A program made the position numbers and the translations under genes. The notes beneath the pieces are model-generated. The model did not search any database. It saw only the letters and a list, made by a program, of their open reading frames with translations, and was not told the origin of the DNA. A DNA stretch of 64,000 bases. It comes from Duganella margarita (GTDB lineage Bacteria; Pseudomonadota; Gammaproteobacteria; Burkholderiales; Burkholderiaceae_D). Where the stretch lies: the NCBI RefSeq assembly GCF_009857535.1, contig NZ_WWCS01000001.1, positions 372,001 through 436,000 of the forward strand. Reading direction: 5' to 3'. Shown here one piece after another: positions 22,950 to 36,800 of the stretch; within the stretch, counting starts at the first letter, position 1; every line of letters starts with the position of its first letter.

Positions 22950-24563
22950 TCAGTCAGCGTCCTGCTTCGATTGGCACAAGTTGCTGTTGCGGTAGGCCGC
23001 CACGTAATCGTCGAAATTCGATTGCGGTGCGGCTTCCATCTCGGCCTGTTCGGCCAGCGAGACGGCGGCCAGGCCATCGAAGTAGGCGGCTTCCTCGGCG
23101 CTCGGCGCATGGCTGCGGAAGTAGGCCGCATGCTGTTCGCTTTGCGCCAGCGCGAAGGCGTTGAACGAGTTGCCGTGCGATTTCAGCGCTTCCAGCACTT
23201 GCGCCGATGGCGTCAGCGTCGGGTCGTTCAGCTTGCGCATCTGTGCCGCCAGGGCGTCGCCGTGGATGCTGTCGCCGCGCAGCGTATCGAGCAGCGCGGC
23301 AGCGGGGCGGATGCGCTCCAGCAGGTCGGCGCCCCATACCGGCAGCGGCACTTCGGCGTCGCCGTTGTGCAGCGTCAGGCCCGGACGGCGGCCTTCCTTG
23401 ACGGTGCGGGCAAAGTTCTCGGTGTAGCGCGCGCTTTGTTCGGGCGTGATCTGCGGGCTTTCTTCCAGTGCGCAGAACAGCAGGAAGGCGTCGAGGAAGC
23501 GGCCGGCCGTTTCGCTGATGCCGACCGGTTCAAACGGGTCGACGTCCATGCAGCGCACTTCGATGTACTGCACGCCGCGCGCGCACAGCGCCTGGATCGG
23601 CCGCTCGCCGGTCTGGATCACGCGCTTGGGACGGATGGTGGAGTAGTACTCGTTTTCGATCTGCAGCACGTTGGTGCTCAGCTGGATCCATTCGCCGTCG
23701 CGCTTGGTGCCCAGCTTGGCGTACGGTTCGTACGGCTGGTTGACGGCCTTGGTCAGCGCCGCCACGTAGCTGTCGAGGCAGTTCTCGTGCGGGCGAAGAC
23801 CGGACTGCGCGTCGTTCTGGTAACCGAGGTCGCTCATGCGCAGGCTGGTGGCGTATGGCAGGTACAGCGTATCGGCCGACAGCGTCTCCAGCTTGTGCGG
23901 CCGGCCGCGCAGGAAGCCGGCCGACAGCACCGGCGAGGCGCCGAACAGGTACATCAGCAGCCAGCTGTAGCGGCGGAAGTTGCGGATGGTGGCCAGGTAG
24001 GCTTCCGACTGGAACGCGCGCGGCGTCAGGCGCTTGGCGTCCGGCTGCTCCCTGGCCTCGTGCTCGGCCAGCACGCGCCACAGGCGTTCGTCCAGCGAGT
24101 AGTTGTAGTGGATGCCGGCGATGCACTGCATCGCCTTGCCATAGCGCAGCGCCAGGCCGCGCCGGTAGACATGCTTGAGCGTGCCCAGGTTGGAGGTGCC
24201 GTACCAGGCGATTTCGATGTCTTCTTCCGCCGGCAAGGTGCACGGCATCGACTGGCTCCACAGCAGCTCATTGCCCAGCTTGCTGTAGGCATAACGGTGG
24301 ATGCCGTCCAGCTTGGCGAGCGTGACGCCAATATCGTTTTCAGCGGGCGTGATGAATTCCAGCAGCGTCTCGGCGTAATCGGTGGTGATTTGCGGATGCG
24401 TCAATGCCGACCCTAGTGCGCCCGGATGCGGGGTGTGCGCCAGATGCCCGGCGCGGTCCACGCGCAAGGTCTCCCGCTCGATGCCCCGCAGCCCGCCTGC
24501 CAGCACGGCGCGGTGTTTTTCTTCGGCCAGCAAGGCCAGGCGTCGTGTCAAAAGAGTTGGCAA
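22950..24563 (-). CDS. gshA: glutamate-cysteine ligase (proteobacterial type)
   Basis: 537 residues, close to the 518 of E. coli GshA. Typical segments are [12 protein letters not shown] at residues 24-35 (substrate Glu and Arg), [58 protein letters not shown], and [14 protein letters not shown]. It makes gamma-glutamylcysteine from glutamate and cysteine with ATP, the first step of glutathione synthesis. gshB is not in the window. It is the first gene of a two-gene unit with the HDAC-family gene. Confidence 0.96.
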   Translation of the reverse strand: MPTLLTRRLALLAEEKHRAVLAGGLRGIERETLRVDRAGHLAHTPHPGALGSALTHPQITTDYAETLLEFITPAENDIGVTLAKLDGIHRYAYSKLGNELLWSQSMPCTLPAEEDIEIAWYGTSNLGTLKHVYRRGLALRYGKAMQCIAGIHYNYSLDERLWRVLAEHEAREQPDAKRLTPRAFQSEAYLATIRNFRRYSWLLMYLFGASPVLSAGFLRGRPHKLETLSADTLYLPYATSLRMSDLGYQNDAQSGLRPHENCLDSYVAALTKAVNQPYEPYAKLGTKRDGEWIQLSTNVLQIENEYYSTIRPKRVIQTGERPIQALCARGVQYIEVRCMDVDPFEPVGISETAGRFLDAFLLFCALEESPQITPEQSARYTENFARTVKEGRRPGLTLHNGDAEVPLPVWGADLLERIRPAAALLDTLRGDSIHGDALAAQMRKLNDPTLTPSAQVLEALKSHGNSFNAFALAQSEQHAAYFRSHAPSAEEAAYFDGLAAVSLAEQAEMEAAPQSNFDDYVAAYRNSNLCQSKQDAD

Positions 24564-24803
24564 TTTGAAATCCTTTCTGGTGCAGCTAATAAATTATTGG
24601 TGCAGAGAGTAACCGATATTGGCTGAACTCGCCGAAAGGCGGCAAGAAGAGCATTTTAACAAAAAGCGCTGCTTTTTCTTTGTGCGCCAAGCGACCTCCG
24701 CATTTGCCATACCGGACAGAACGTTTGGCAAACAGGAAAATTTTGTAATCCATTTGAAGCTACTCATAATCAGTTATCGGCAAGAATGATGCGGAGAAGC
24801 AAT
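24564..24803. other. divergent intergenic region between gshA and the giant adhesin gene
   Basis: 240 bp of AT-richer DNA that must hold both promoters. A small A/T-flanked hairpin (AAAAAGC at 24661-24667 with GCTTTTT at 24671-24677) lies in the middle. The ribosome binding site GGAGAAG at 24793-24799 decides the adhesin start at 24804. I see no other motif. Confidence 0.4.
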
Positions 24804-27800
24804 ATGAGCAGCCCGAATAGAACACATAGCGCAGTGCTATTCATCGACGCCAGCGTGGTCAATGCCGACGCGCTCGCGGCCGGCGTTGCGGATGATGTAC
24901 TGGTCGTGAAACTGGCTTCATGGCGCGATGGCGTCGAGCAGATCGCCACCGTGCTGCGTAACCATGCAGGCCTGGACAGCATCCAGATCGTGTCGCATGG
25001 CGCCGCCGGCCAATTGCAACTCGGCAATACCGTACTCGACAACGCTCACCTGGAGGATTATCAGGCCGCCGTGCGGGAATGGGGCGCCGCGCTGTCCGAT
25101 GGTGGCGACCTGCTGCTGTTCGGTTGCGACGTCGCCGCCGGCGCGGCCGGCCAGAGCTTTGTCGATGCACTGTCGTTTGTCAGCGGCGCTGACGTGGCGG
25201 CTTCGACCGATATCACCGGCGTGCATGGCAACTGGGAGCTGGAATACCATAGCGGCGCCATCGAGGCCGCGTCCGCGCTGAGCGCCGCCGCCGAGCAGGC
25301 GTATGCCGCCGACCTGGCGCTGGTGAATAATGGCAGCAACGGCACCATCACCTTTGGCACCAACGCCAACGTCACGCTGCTCAACGCCACCGGGCTGGCG
25401 GCCGGCACCGTGGTGCACACCGATAACATTCTCGGCCTCGGACTGGACCTGTACGCGCAAAGTACCAACGGCGGCGGCGTGCAGGTGGTGAACGTCAATG
25501 GCAGCAACCTGATCGGCGTTCCGCTCAGCGACGACCGCCTGACCGTCAACGGCTCGCTGCTGTCCCCGGTCAGCTACGTCGACCTGCGCGCCAACAGCGG
25601 CGTGTTCGACGCCGTCAGCCTCAACCTCGGCAGCGGCAGCCTGGTGGGCAACCTGCTGGGCACGGTCGTGTTCACCGTGTACGCGCTGGACGCCAATTAC
25701 CAGCCGACCGGCGTCGGCGTCTCGCTGACCAGCCTGCTCGTCAACGAATACGGCCTGCTGAATTTCGCCTCGATGGCCGACTTCAAGGGCATCTACGGCA
25801 TCCGCATCGTCAACCCGCTGGGTTTTGAGGTGGCGATCGACGATTTGCAGATCGCCAATGCGCGCGTCGCCAACAGCATCACCTCGGCCGCCTACAACGC
25901 CGGCACCGGCGTGCTGAGCCTGACGGCGGTCGGCATCCGCGCCGGCGACGCCATCGATCCGACCAAGCTGACCATCACCGGCGCCAACGGCGCCACCTAT
26001 ACGCTGACGTCGTCGGTGGTCAGCGCCAGCAGCACCACGGCGGCCTCGATCACGCTGAACGCGGCCGACAAGCTGGCGCTCAACGGCCTGCTGAACAACA
26101 ACGGTTCGTCCAGCGTCGATGGCAAGACCTTCAACATCGCCGCCGCCGCCAACTGGGATAGCAACCTCAGCAACGGCACCGACCTGACCGGCAATCCGAT
26201 CGCGGTCACCAATGTTCAGCTGCCGACCATCAGCGCGGCCAGCTACAACGCCGCCACCCATGTGCTGACCGTCACCGGCGCCAACCTGGTGGGCGTGGTC
26301 GGCGCCAACAACGACATCACTGTCGCCAAGCTGGGCCTGACCGGCGAGGGCGGCGTTACGCGTTTCCTCAACACCAGCAGCAATGTCGAAGTCAACAGTT
26401 CGACTTCGTTCTCGGTCACGCTGTCGGGCGCCGACATCGCGGCGGTGGAAGCGCTGCTGAACAAGAACGGCAGCATCTCGGCCGGCGGCACCGCGTATTC
26501 GCTGTCGGCCGGCGATGACTGGAACAGCGTGATCGGCAATGCCAACACCGCCGTCAGCGCCGCCATCGTGGTGGTCAACAACACCAGCAACAGTGCGCCG
26601 ACCATTACCGGCACCGCCACTGCCGGCGTCGGCGACAACGCCACCATCAAGCCGTTCTCCGGCGTGACCGTGGCCGATGTCAACGGCGACAACGTCAGCA
26701 TGACGATCAGCTTCAACGCCGCCAACGGCACGCTGAGCGGCGCCGGCCTGTCCGGCAGCAACGGCAGCTATACGCTGAGCGCCGCCACGCCGGCCGCGCT
26801 GACGGCGGCGCTGAAGGCGCTGACCTTCACGCCGACCGCCAACCAGGCGGCGGTGGGCGTCAACGTCAGCACCACCTTTACCATGGTGGCCACCGACGCC
26901 AATGGCGCCGCTGTCACCAATACTGCCACCGTCATCACTGCCACCTCGGTCAACGATGCGCCGGTCCTGGCCGGCACGGCGGCGGCGCAGAACGTCACCG
27001 CCGGCGGCACGCTGCATCCGTTCTCCGCCATCACGCTGAGCGATCCGGATGTCGGCGCGTCAGTGATCGTCACCATTACGCCGGACAGCGCCGCCAAGGG
27101 CGCGTTCACGCCGGCGTCGCTCAGCGCGTCCGGCTTTGTCACCACCGATGGCGGCGTGACCTATACCTTGTCGGCAGCGGCGCCGGGCGCCGCGCAGGCG
27201 GCCTTGCAGGCGCTGATTTTCAAGAGCGCGGCCGGGGTCAGCGCCACCACCACGTTTACCGTCGCCATCAACGACGGCAGCGTCATCGTCAGCAACAGCG
27301 CCACCACCGTGGTGTCGGCGGTGCCGAGCGGCACCACCGCGCTGGGCGTGACGTTCTCCGCCGATACCGGCGTCAGCAATACCGACCTGATCACGCAGAG
27401 CGCCGCGCAAAATATCACCGGCACGCTCAGCAGCGCGCTGCTGGGCAACGAGAAGGTCGAAGTGTCGCTCGACAACGGCAGCACCTGGACCACCGCCACC
27501 GCTGCCACCGGCTCAACCAGCTGGGCGCTGAACGGCCAGACGCTGAGCGGTTCCGGCACCTTGCAGGTGCGCGTGACCAATCCCGGCGGCAGCAGCACGC
27601 CGCTGAGCGCCAGCTATTCGATCGACAACACGGCGCCGGCCACCACCTCGGCCAGCGTGGCGTTCTCGGCCGATACCGGCGTGCCGGGCGACCTGATCAC
27701 CAAGACGGCGGCGCAAACCATCAGCGGCACGCTGAGCGCCAACCTGGCGGCCGACGAGCATGTGGAAGTTTCGCTCAACAACGGCAGCACCTGGGTCACG

Positions 27801-30800
27801 GCCAGCGGCAGCACCGGCAGCGCGGCCTGGTCGCTGGCCGGCCAGACCCTGACCGGCAGCAATACGCTACAGGTGCGTGTGGTGGATGCGGCCGGCAACG
27901 CCGGCGCCGCCGCCAGCAGCGCCTACCAGCTGGACACCACCGCGCCGACGGTATCGCTGAGCAGCAATGTCAGCGTGCTGAAGAGCGGCGAGCGCGCGCT
28001 CGTCACGCTCACCTTCAGCGAAACCCCGGACGGTCTGGCGCTGGGCGACCTGACCGCCAGCGGCGGCACGCTGGCCAACCTGGTGGCCACCGCCAATCCG
28101 CGCGTGTACACGGTGGAATTCACGCCGAATGCCGGCCTCAGTGGCGTGCTGGGCAGCGTCACGCTGACCAACAACAGTTACGCCGACCTGGCCGGCAACA
28201 ACGGCAGCGGCGCCACCTCGTCGGCGATCTCGATCACCACGCTGGGCCCGGGGGTGGTCATCACCAGCGATGCGGCCACGCTGAAAACCGGTGAAACCGC
28301 CAACATCACGTTCACCTTCACCAGCGCGCCGAGCGGCTTTAGCGCCGGCGATATCAGCGTCAGCGGCGGCGCCATCAGCGGCCTGACCAACCAGGGCGGC
28401 GGCGTCTACACCGCGCTGTTCACGCCCGGCGCCAACGTCAGCGCGCCGGCCACCATCACCGTCGCCAGCGGCAGCTACACCGATGCCCTGGGCAACCAGG
28501 GCGGCAGCGGCGTGACGCCGGTGATCCTGGTCGACACCAAAGCGCCGACGCTGGCCATCACCAGCGACCTGGCGTCGCTGAATGCCGGCAGCGTGGCCAA
28601 CATTACCTTTACCTTCAGCGAAACGCCGCTCGGGTTCACCTCCGCCGACGTGGCGGTCAGCGGCGGCGTGCTGAGCGGCTTTAGCGCCACCGCCAATCCA
28701 CTGGTGTACACGGCGCTGTTCACGCCGTCGGCCGGCATCGCCAGCGGCGCGGCCAGCATCACGGTGGCCGGCGGCAGCTATACCGACCTGATCGGCAACA
28801 GCGGCACGGCCGCGCCGTCGCCGGCGGTCAGCATCGACACGGTGGCGCCGGGCACCACCGGCGCCAGCTTTACCTTCTCCAACGATACCGGCGTCAGCAG
28901 CACTGACCTGATCACCCGCACCGCGGCCCAGACTGTCAGCGGCACGCTGAACGCGGCGCTGGTGGCGGGGGAAACGGTGCAGGTGTCGCTTGACAACGGC
29001 GCCACCTGGAGCAACGCCGGCAGCAGCGTCGGCAGCGCCAGCTGGAGCCTGGGCGGCGTCACGCTGAGCGGCAGCAACACGCTGCAGGTGCGCGTCAACG
29101 ACGCCGCCGGCAACCATGGCGCCGCCGCCGGCGCTGCCTATGTGCTGGACACCGCCGCCCCCACGGTGCTGGCCACCAGCGACCTCGGCGCGCTGCGCGC
29201 CGGCCAGAGCGCCACGCTGACCTTCACCTTCAGCGAAGCGCCGTCCAACTTCAGCGCCGCGTCGCTGACGGTTACCGGCGGCAGCGTCAGCGGCCTGGCC
29301 GCCACCGGCAACCCGCTGGTGTACACCGCCACCTTCACGCCGGCCGCCGGCCAGCTGGGCGTGACCGCCACCGTGCAGGTCAACGCCGGCGGCTACATCG
29401 ACGCCGCCGGCAACAACGGCCAGGCCAGCCTGACGGTGCCGATCGCCATCAACACCACGCTGCCGTCGCTGCTGATCAGCGCCGACGATGTGGCGCTCAA
29501 GGCGGGCGAGGCGGCCACGCTGACCTTCACCTTCAGCACCCCGCCGGCCGGCTTCACCAGCGGCGATATCGTGTATAACAACGGCACGCTGAGCGGCTTT
29601 ACCGCCACCGCCAATCCGCTGGTGTACACGGCGGTCTTCACGCCCAACAGCGGCGTCGGCGGCGGCACGGCCGACATCAGCGTCGGCGCTGGCGCCTATA
29701 CCGATGCGTTTGGCAACAGCGGCAGCGGCGCCACCGGCCCGGTGATCAATATCGATACGCTGGCGCCGACCGTGGCCATCACCAGCAATGTGACGGCGCT
29801 CAAGGCCGGCGAGACCGCCACCGTCAGCTTTACCTTCAGCGAGCTGCCGGTCGGCTTTGGCGCCGGCGATGTGGTCACCGCCGGCGGCACGCTGAGCGGG
29901 CTGGCGGCGACCGCCAATCCGCTGGTCTACACCGCCACCTTCACGCCCACCGCCGGCATCCAGAACACGGCGGCCAGCATCACCATCGCCGCCGGCGCCT
30001 TCACCGACGCCGCCGGCAATGCGGCCGGCGGTGCTCTGACGCCGCCGATCGCCATCGACACGCTGGCGCCGACGGCGGTCGCCAACACCGTGCTGTTCTC
30101 CATCGACCACGGCAGTAGCAGCACCGACCTGGTGACCAACGCCAGCGCCCAGGACATCAGCGGCACGCTGGCCGCGCCGCTGGGCAGCGGCGAATATGTG
30201 GAAGTGTCGCTGGACAATGGCGCCAGCTGGAGCACCGCCACCGGCGCCGGCAGCGCCTGGTCGCTGGCCGGCCAGACCCTGACCGCCAGCGACACGCTGA
30301 AAGTGCGCGTCACCGATGCCGCCGGCAACCACGGCGCCGCTTACGCGGTCAGCTACGTGCTGGACGCCACGCCGCCGACCGCCACCATCAGCAGCAACGT
30401 CGCCGCCGTCAAGGCCGGCGAGACGGCCACCATCACGTTCACCTTCAGCGAGGCGCCGAGCGGCTTCGGCCTGGGCGACATCAGCGCCGCCAACGGCGTG
30501 CTGAGCAACCTGAGCGCGACCGCCAATCCGCTGGTGTACACCGCCACCTACACGCCGGCGGTGGGCGTCAACGGCGTCACCGACAACATTACGCTGACCG
30601 CCGGCAGCTACACCGACCAGGCCGGCAACGCCGGCGGCGGCGCCAGCTCGCCCGGCATCGGCGTCGATACGCTGGCGCCGCTGACCTCCGGCGCCAGCGT
30701 GGTGTTTTCCAGCGACGGCGGCACACCCGACCTGGTCACGAATGTGGCCGCGCAAGACCTCAGCGGCACGCTCAGCGCCAACCTGGCGGCAGGCGAGACG

Positions 30801-33800
30801 GTGGAAGTCTCGCTCAACAACGGCGCCACCTGGGTCAGCGCCAGCGCCAGCGCCGGCAGCAACGGCTGGACTCTGGCCGGACAGACGCTGACCAGCGGCG
30901 CCGGCCATACTGTGCAGGTGCGCGTCAGCGACGCCGCCGGCAACCATAGCGCCGCGCACAGCGTCGCCTACACGCTGGACCAGACGGCGCCGACGCTGGC
31001 GATCAGCACCAGCAAAGCGGTGCTCAACAGCGCCGATGCGCCGCTGATCACCTTCACCTTCAGCGAAGCGCCGCTCGGCTTCGGCGCCGGCAGCGTGGCG
31101 GTCAGCGGCGGCACGCTGACCGGCTTTACCGCCACCGCCAATCCGCTGGTGTACACTGCCGTGTTCACGCCGACGGCCGGGCAGGCGGCCGGCATTGGCT
31201 CGGTGACGGTGGCGGCGGGCGCCTACACCGACCTGGCCGGCAACAGCGGCCAGGCCGGGGCGACGCCGAACATCACCTACGCCACCGTGGCGCCGGGCGT
31301 GGCCATCTTCAGCGATGTGAGCGCACTGAAGGCCGGCGACACCGCCAACATCACCTTCAAGTTCAGCAGCGCGCCGACCGGCTTCGGCGTCAACGACATC
31401 GTGGTCGGCGGCGGCACGCTGAGCGGCCTGACGGCAACCGCCGATCCGCTGGTCTACACAGCGGTGTTCAGCGTCGGCGCCGGCATTGCCAACGGCAGCG
31501 GCGCGGTCAGCGTGAGCGGCGGCAGCTATACCGACAGCCTGGGCAATCTGGGCGTGGGCGGCAGCATGGCGCCGATCGCCATCGACACGCTGGCGCCGTC
31601 GCTGCTCATCAGCAGCAACGCCATCGCGCTGAACAGCAGCGGCACGGCCGTCATCACCTTCACCTTCAGCGAGACGCCGGCCGCGTTCACGCTGGGCGAC
31701 ATCAGCGCCACCAACGGCGCCGTCAGCAACCTGGTGCAGACCGCCAATCCGCTGGTGTACACCGCCGTGTTTACGCCGGCCGCCAATGTGGCCGCCGGCA
31801 GCGCGGTGATCAGCGTGACGGCCGGCGCCTATGCCGACCTGGCCGGCAATGGCGGCAACGCCGGCGTCTCGCCCGCCATCAGCATCGACACGCTGGCGCC
31901 GCTGCTGGGCGGCGGCAGCGTGCTGTTCTCGGCTGACACCGGCAGCAGCAGCACCGACTTGATCACCCGCACCCCCGGGCAAAACATCGCCGGCACGCTC
32001 AACGGCGGCGTGCTGGCCGTTGGCGATGTAGTGGAAGTGTCGCTTGACAACGGCGCCAGCTGGACCACCGCCAGCGCCCCTCCGGGCGGCGCGTCGTGGT
32101 CGCTGTTCGGCCAGACGCTGAACGGCAACGGCGCGCTGCAGGTGCGCGTCAGCGACGCCAACGGCAACCACGGCGCCGTCAGTACCCACACCTACCTGCT
32201 CGACGTCACCGCGCCGACGGTGGTCGTCAGCAGCGACACCAGCACGCTCAAGGCGGGCCAGAGCGCCACCATCAGCTTCATCTTCAGCGAGGCGCCGTCC
32301 GGCTTCACGCTGGGCGACCTGATCGCCACCGGCGGCACGCTGAGCGGCTTTGCCGCCACCTCCAATCCGCTGGTGTACACGGTGGTGCTGACGCCGACGC
32401 CGGGCTTCAACGGCAGCGCCAGCGTCACGCTCGGCAACAACCTGTACACCGACACCGCCGGCAACGATGGCAGCGGCGCCAGCTCGCCGGCGATCAGCGT
32501 CGACACGCTGGCGCCAACGCTGGCCATCACCAGCAGCGCCAGCGCGCTGAAGGTGGGCGAGACCGCCACCGTTACCTTCACCTTCAGCGATGCGCCGACC
32601 GGCTTCGCGCTGGGCAGCATCAGCGCCAGCAACGGCGCGCTGAGCGGCCTGACCGCCACCAGCAACCCGCTGGTGTACACCGCCACCTTCACGCCCGGCG
32701 CCGGCATCGCCAGCGGCAATGCCGTCATCAGCGTCGCCGGCAGCGTCTATGGGGACGCCGCCGGCAATCAAGGCGTCACCGTCAGCAGCGCGCCGATCGC
32801 GCTCGACACGCTGGCGCCGACCGCCAGCGGGCTTACCGTCGCCTTCTCGGCCGATAACGGCGTCGGCGGCGACCTGGTGACCAACGCCATCTCGCAAGTG
32901 CTCACCGGCACGCTGAGCGCGCCGGTGGGCGCCGGCGAATATGTGCAGGTTTCGCTGGACAACGGCGCCACCTGGATGACGGCGGCCAGCACCGCGCCCG
33001 GCCAGTGGGCGCTGACGCCGCAGCTGCTCAGCGGCAGCGGCACCCTGCAGGTGCGCGTCAGCGACGCCGCCGGCAACCACGGCAGCGCTTTCTCGGCCGG
33101 CTATGTGCTGGACCTGGTGGCGCCGAGCATGACCATCACCAGCAGCGCCACCACCCTCAAAGGCGGCGACGCGGCGACGCTGACCTTCACTTTCAGCGAA
33201 GCGCCGACCGGTTTTGCGCTGGCAGACCTGGTGGCCGTCAACGGCACGCTGAGCGGCTTTGCCGCCAGCGCCAATCCGCTGGTCTACACGGTGGTGCTGA
33301 CGCCGGCGGCCGGACTGGCCGGCGCCAGTGCCGGGGTGACGCTGGCGCCCGGCCTGTACAGCGACCTGGCCGGCAACCTCGGCGGCGGCGCCGTCTCGCC
33401 GCCGATCACGGTCGACACGCAGCCGCCGGTGCTGAGCATCGCCAGCAGCGCGGCCAGCCTGAAGATCGGCGAATCGGCCACCATCACCTTCACTTTCAGC
33501 GAACTGCCGGTCGGCTTCACGCTGGGCGACATCGCCGTCAGCGGTGGCACCTTGAGCGGCTTCGGCCTGACCGCCAATCCGCTGGTCTACACCGCGCTGT
33601 TTACGCCGACGCCAGGGGTGTCGGCCGGCAGCGGCACCATCGTGGTGGCCGCCGGCAGCTTCCTCGACGGCGCCGGCAACGCCGGCGCGGCGTCGGCCAT
33701 CACGCCGATCAACTACAGCACCCAGGCACCGAATACCGGCATCGCCACGGTGGCGTTCAGCAGCGATACCGGCTTGCCGAACGACCTGATCACCACCAAT

Positions 33801-36800
33801 CCGGTACAGACCGTGCACGGCACGCTGGACGCCAATGTGCAGACCGGGCAGATCGTCGAAGTGTCGACCGACAACGGCCTCAATTGGGTCAACGCGGTGG
33901 CGCCGGTGGGCGGTTCCACTTGGACCATGGCGGCGCCGCTGTTCCTGAACGGCAGCGGCACGCTGCAGGTACGCGTCACCGATGCGGCCGGCAATCACGG
34001 CGCCGCTTACTCGGCCGCCTATGCGATCGACGTTACCGCGCCAACCGTGGCGATCAGTTCCAACGTCGGCGCGCTGAAGGGTGGCGAGAGCGCCACCATC
34101 ACCTTCACCTTCAACGAACTGCCGCAGAACTTCACCGCTGCCGATATCGTGGTGCCGCCCGGCAGCGGCAGCATCACCGGCTTCACCGTCACCGCCAATC
34201 CGCTGGTGTACACGGCCCAGTTCACGCCGGCCCCCGGCTACAGCCTGCCGGCTGCGGTATCGCTGACGGCCGGCAGCTATACCGATACCGCTGGCAACCT
34301 CGGCCTTGGCGCCGCCAGCAGCGCCATCAGCATCGACGCGGCGCCGCCGACGCTGACCATCAGCAGCAGCCTGGCCGCGCTGAAGATCGGCGACACCGCA
34401 ACGATTACCTTCACCTTCAGCGAACTGCCGGCCGGCTTTGCCGCCGGCGACGTCACCGCCACCGGCGGCACGCTGAGCGGCTTCACCGTCACCGCCAATC
34501 CGCTGGTGTACACCGCCGTGTTCACGCCGACGCCGGGCGTCAACGCCGGCAGCGCCGCCATCAGCGTGGCGCCAAATGTCTACAGTGACGCCGCCGGCAA
34601 CGGCGGCCTGGGCAGCACCGCGCCGACGCTGACGCTCGATACGCTGGCGCCGCTGTCGGCGGCCACCGGCGTGCCGACATTCTCCAACGACACCGGCGTG
34701 GCCGGCGACCTGATCACCTTCAACCCGACGCAAACGGTCAGCGGCAGCCTGTCGGCACCATTGGCCGCCGGCGAAGTGGTGCAGGTCTCGTTTGACAACG
34801 GCGCCAGCTGGCAGAACGCCACCGTCAGCGCCGCCAGCTGGAGCCTGGCGCATACGCTGACCGGCAGCGGCGTGATGCAGGTGCGCGTGGCCGACGCCGC
34901 CGGCAACTACAGCGCCGCCAGCGTGACGCCGTACGTCTTCGACCAGACGACGCCGACCGTGACCATCAGCAGCAATATGGCGGTGGCCAATGGCGTGACG
35001 CCGGCGCAGATCACCTTCACCTTCTCCGAGCCGCCGTCAGGCTTCAGCAGCAGCAACATCAGCGTGGCCGGCGGCACCCTCGGCACACTGACGGCGACCA
35101 GCGATCCCAAGGTGTTTACCGCCAGCTTCACGCCGACGCCGGGCGTGCCGTCCGGCACCGCCACCATCACCGTCAGCGGCTACACCGATACCGCCGGCAA
35201 CGGCGGCGTCAGCGGCGCCATCCCGTCGCTGCAGATCGATACCGTGGCGCCGGTGGCCGCCGCCAGCGGTGGCGTGACCTTCTCGAGCGACACCGGTACC
35301 GGCGGCGACCTGATCACCAATAATCCGGTGCAGAATCTCAGTGGCAACCTCAGCGCGCCGCTGGCGGGCGGCGAGGTGGTGCAGGTGTCGCTCGACGGCG
35401 GCCTGACCTGGCACCAGGCGGCGGTCAGCGGCACTGTCTGGTCGCTGTCGCACACGCTGTTGCCGGGCACGCGCATGATGGTGGTGCGGGTGGCCGATGC
35501 GGCCGGCAACATCAGCGCCGCCCACTCGGTGCAGTACACGGTGGACACCACCGCCCCGACCCTCACCGCCACCAGCAGCGGCGGCACGGTGGCGCAGGGC
35601 GGCGTGGCCACCATCACGCTGACGCTCAGCGATCCGGCCGTGCTGACGCAGGGCGACATCGTCGTTGCCGGCGGCGTCATCACCGGCTTCAGTGGCAGCG
35701 GCAGCACCTACACGGTGATCGTCACGCCGCCTTCCAACAGCACCACGCCGATTACGGTGAGCGTCGGCGGCAATCTGTTCACCGATGCGGCTGGCAACGG
35801 CAACGCCGCTTCGGCGCCGCTGGTCGTGAGCGTCAACACCAATCCGGCCACCAATCCAGGCACGCCGTCGACGGTGGATGGCGTGCTGCTGACCACCGTT
35901 ACCGGCATCGACGCCCGCACCGGCCTGGCGACCCGCACCATCAACGTGCCGACCGTCACCACCAGCCGGCCAGAAGACACCAGCACCGAGCATGCCCACC
36001 TGGCCGACATCCCGATCGGCATCGCCGCCAGCGGCGCCAATCCGGGCACCAGCCTGGTGGTCAGCCTGCCGGTGGGCGTCGGCTTCGAAGCGGCCGGGCC
36101 ATCGTCGCTGCTGGGCGGCAGCATGGCGTTGACCGACCTGATCGGTCGCATCGATGATCACACGGCCGCCGGCCAGGCCACCCGGGTGGCGATGGAGGCG
36201 CAGGCGCAGGAATTCCTGGCCGGCCTGGCGCCGAATGTGCTGCTGCAACACGCCACGCTGACCATGAGCGCGGCCAGCAACGCGGCCGCCGGGGTGGTGA
36301 TCGTCGACGGCAGCGACCTGGTGGGCGCCAGCGGCGGGCCGGCCCAGCACGCGACGGTACCGGACCACACCGCCACCGCGCTGGTGATCGACGCCCGCGC
36401 GCTGCCGCAGGGCATCGGGCTGCAGCTGGACGATGTGCACTTCGCCGCCATCATCGGCGCGGCCACGGTGACCGGCGGCGCCGGTGACAACTTCTTCATC
36501 GGCGACGGCGAGGCGCAGCGCTTCGTGCTGACCAGCGGCAACGACAACGACACGCTGTACGGCAACGGCGGCGACGACATCCTGCTCACGGCGGCCGGCA
36601 ACGACTACCTGAACGGCGGCGATGGCGCCGACCAGCTGGCCGGCGGCGCCGGCAACGATGCGCTGCATGGCGGCGCCGGCGGCGACGTCGTGCAAGGCGG
36701 CCGCAGCGACACCGGCCAGTGGCAGTTCTACCTGAAGGACGGCAAGGTGGTCGGCATCCACCAGACCGCGCTGGCCAACGCCAGCGGCACCGAAACGCTG

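Noticed and set aside
24661..24677. AAAAAGC/GCTTTTT hairpin as terminator
   Set aside because: It lies between two divergent genes, where no transcript would need to end; it is probably chance in AT-rich DNA.
27867..34853. A 2328-codon open frame on the minus strand opposite the giant adhesin gene
   Set aside because: It is a by-product of the periodic, very GC-rich repeat codons; its product is Arg/His/Gly/Ala-rich low-complexity sequence without any domain, and the plus strand encodes clear protein modules. The same applies to 24918-27017 and 35037-37775.
27329..35840. CRISPR or other non-coding repeat array
   Set aside because: The repeats are in frame, about 300 bp long and encode Ig-like modules.
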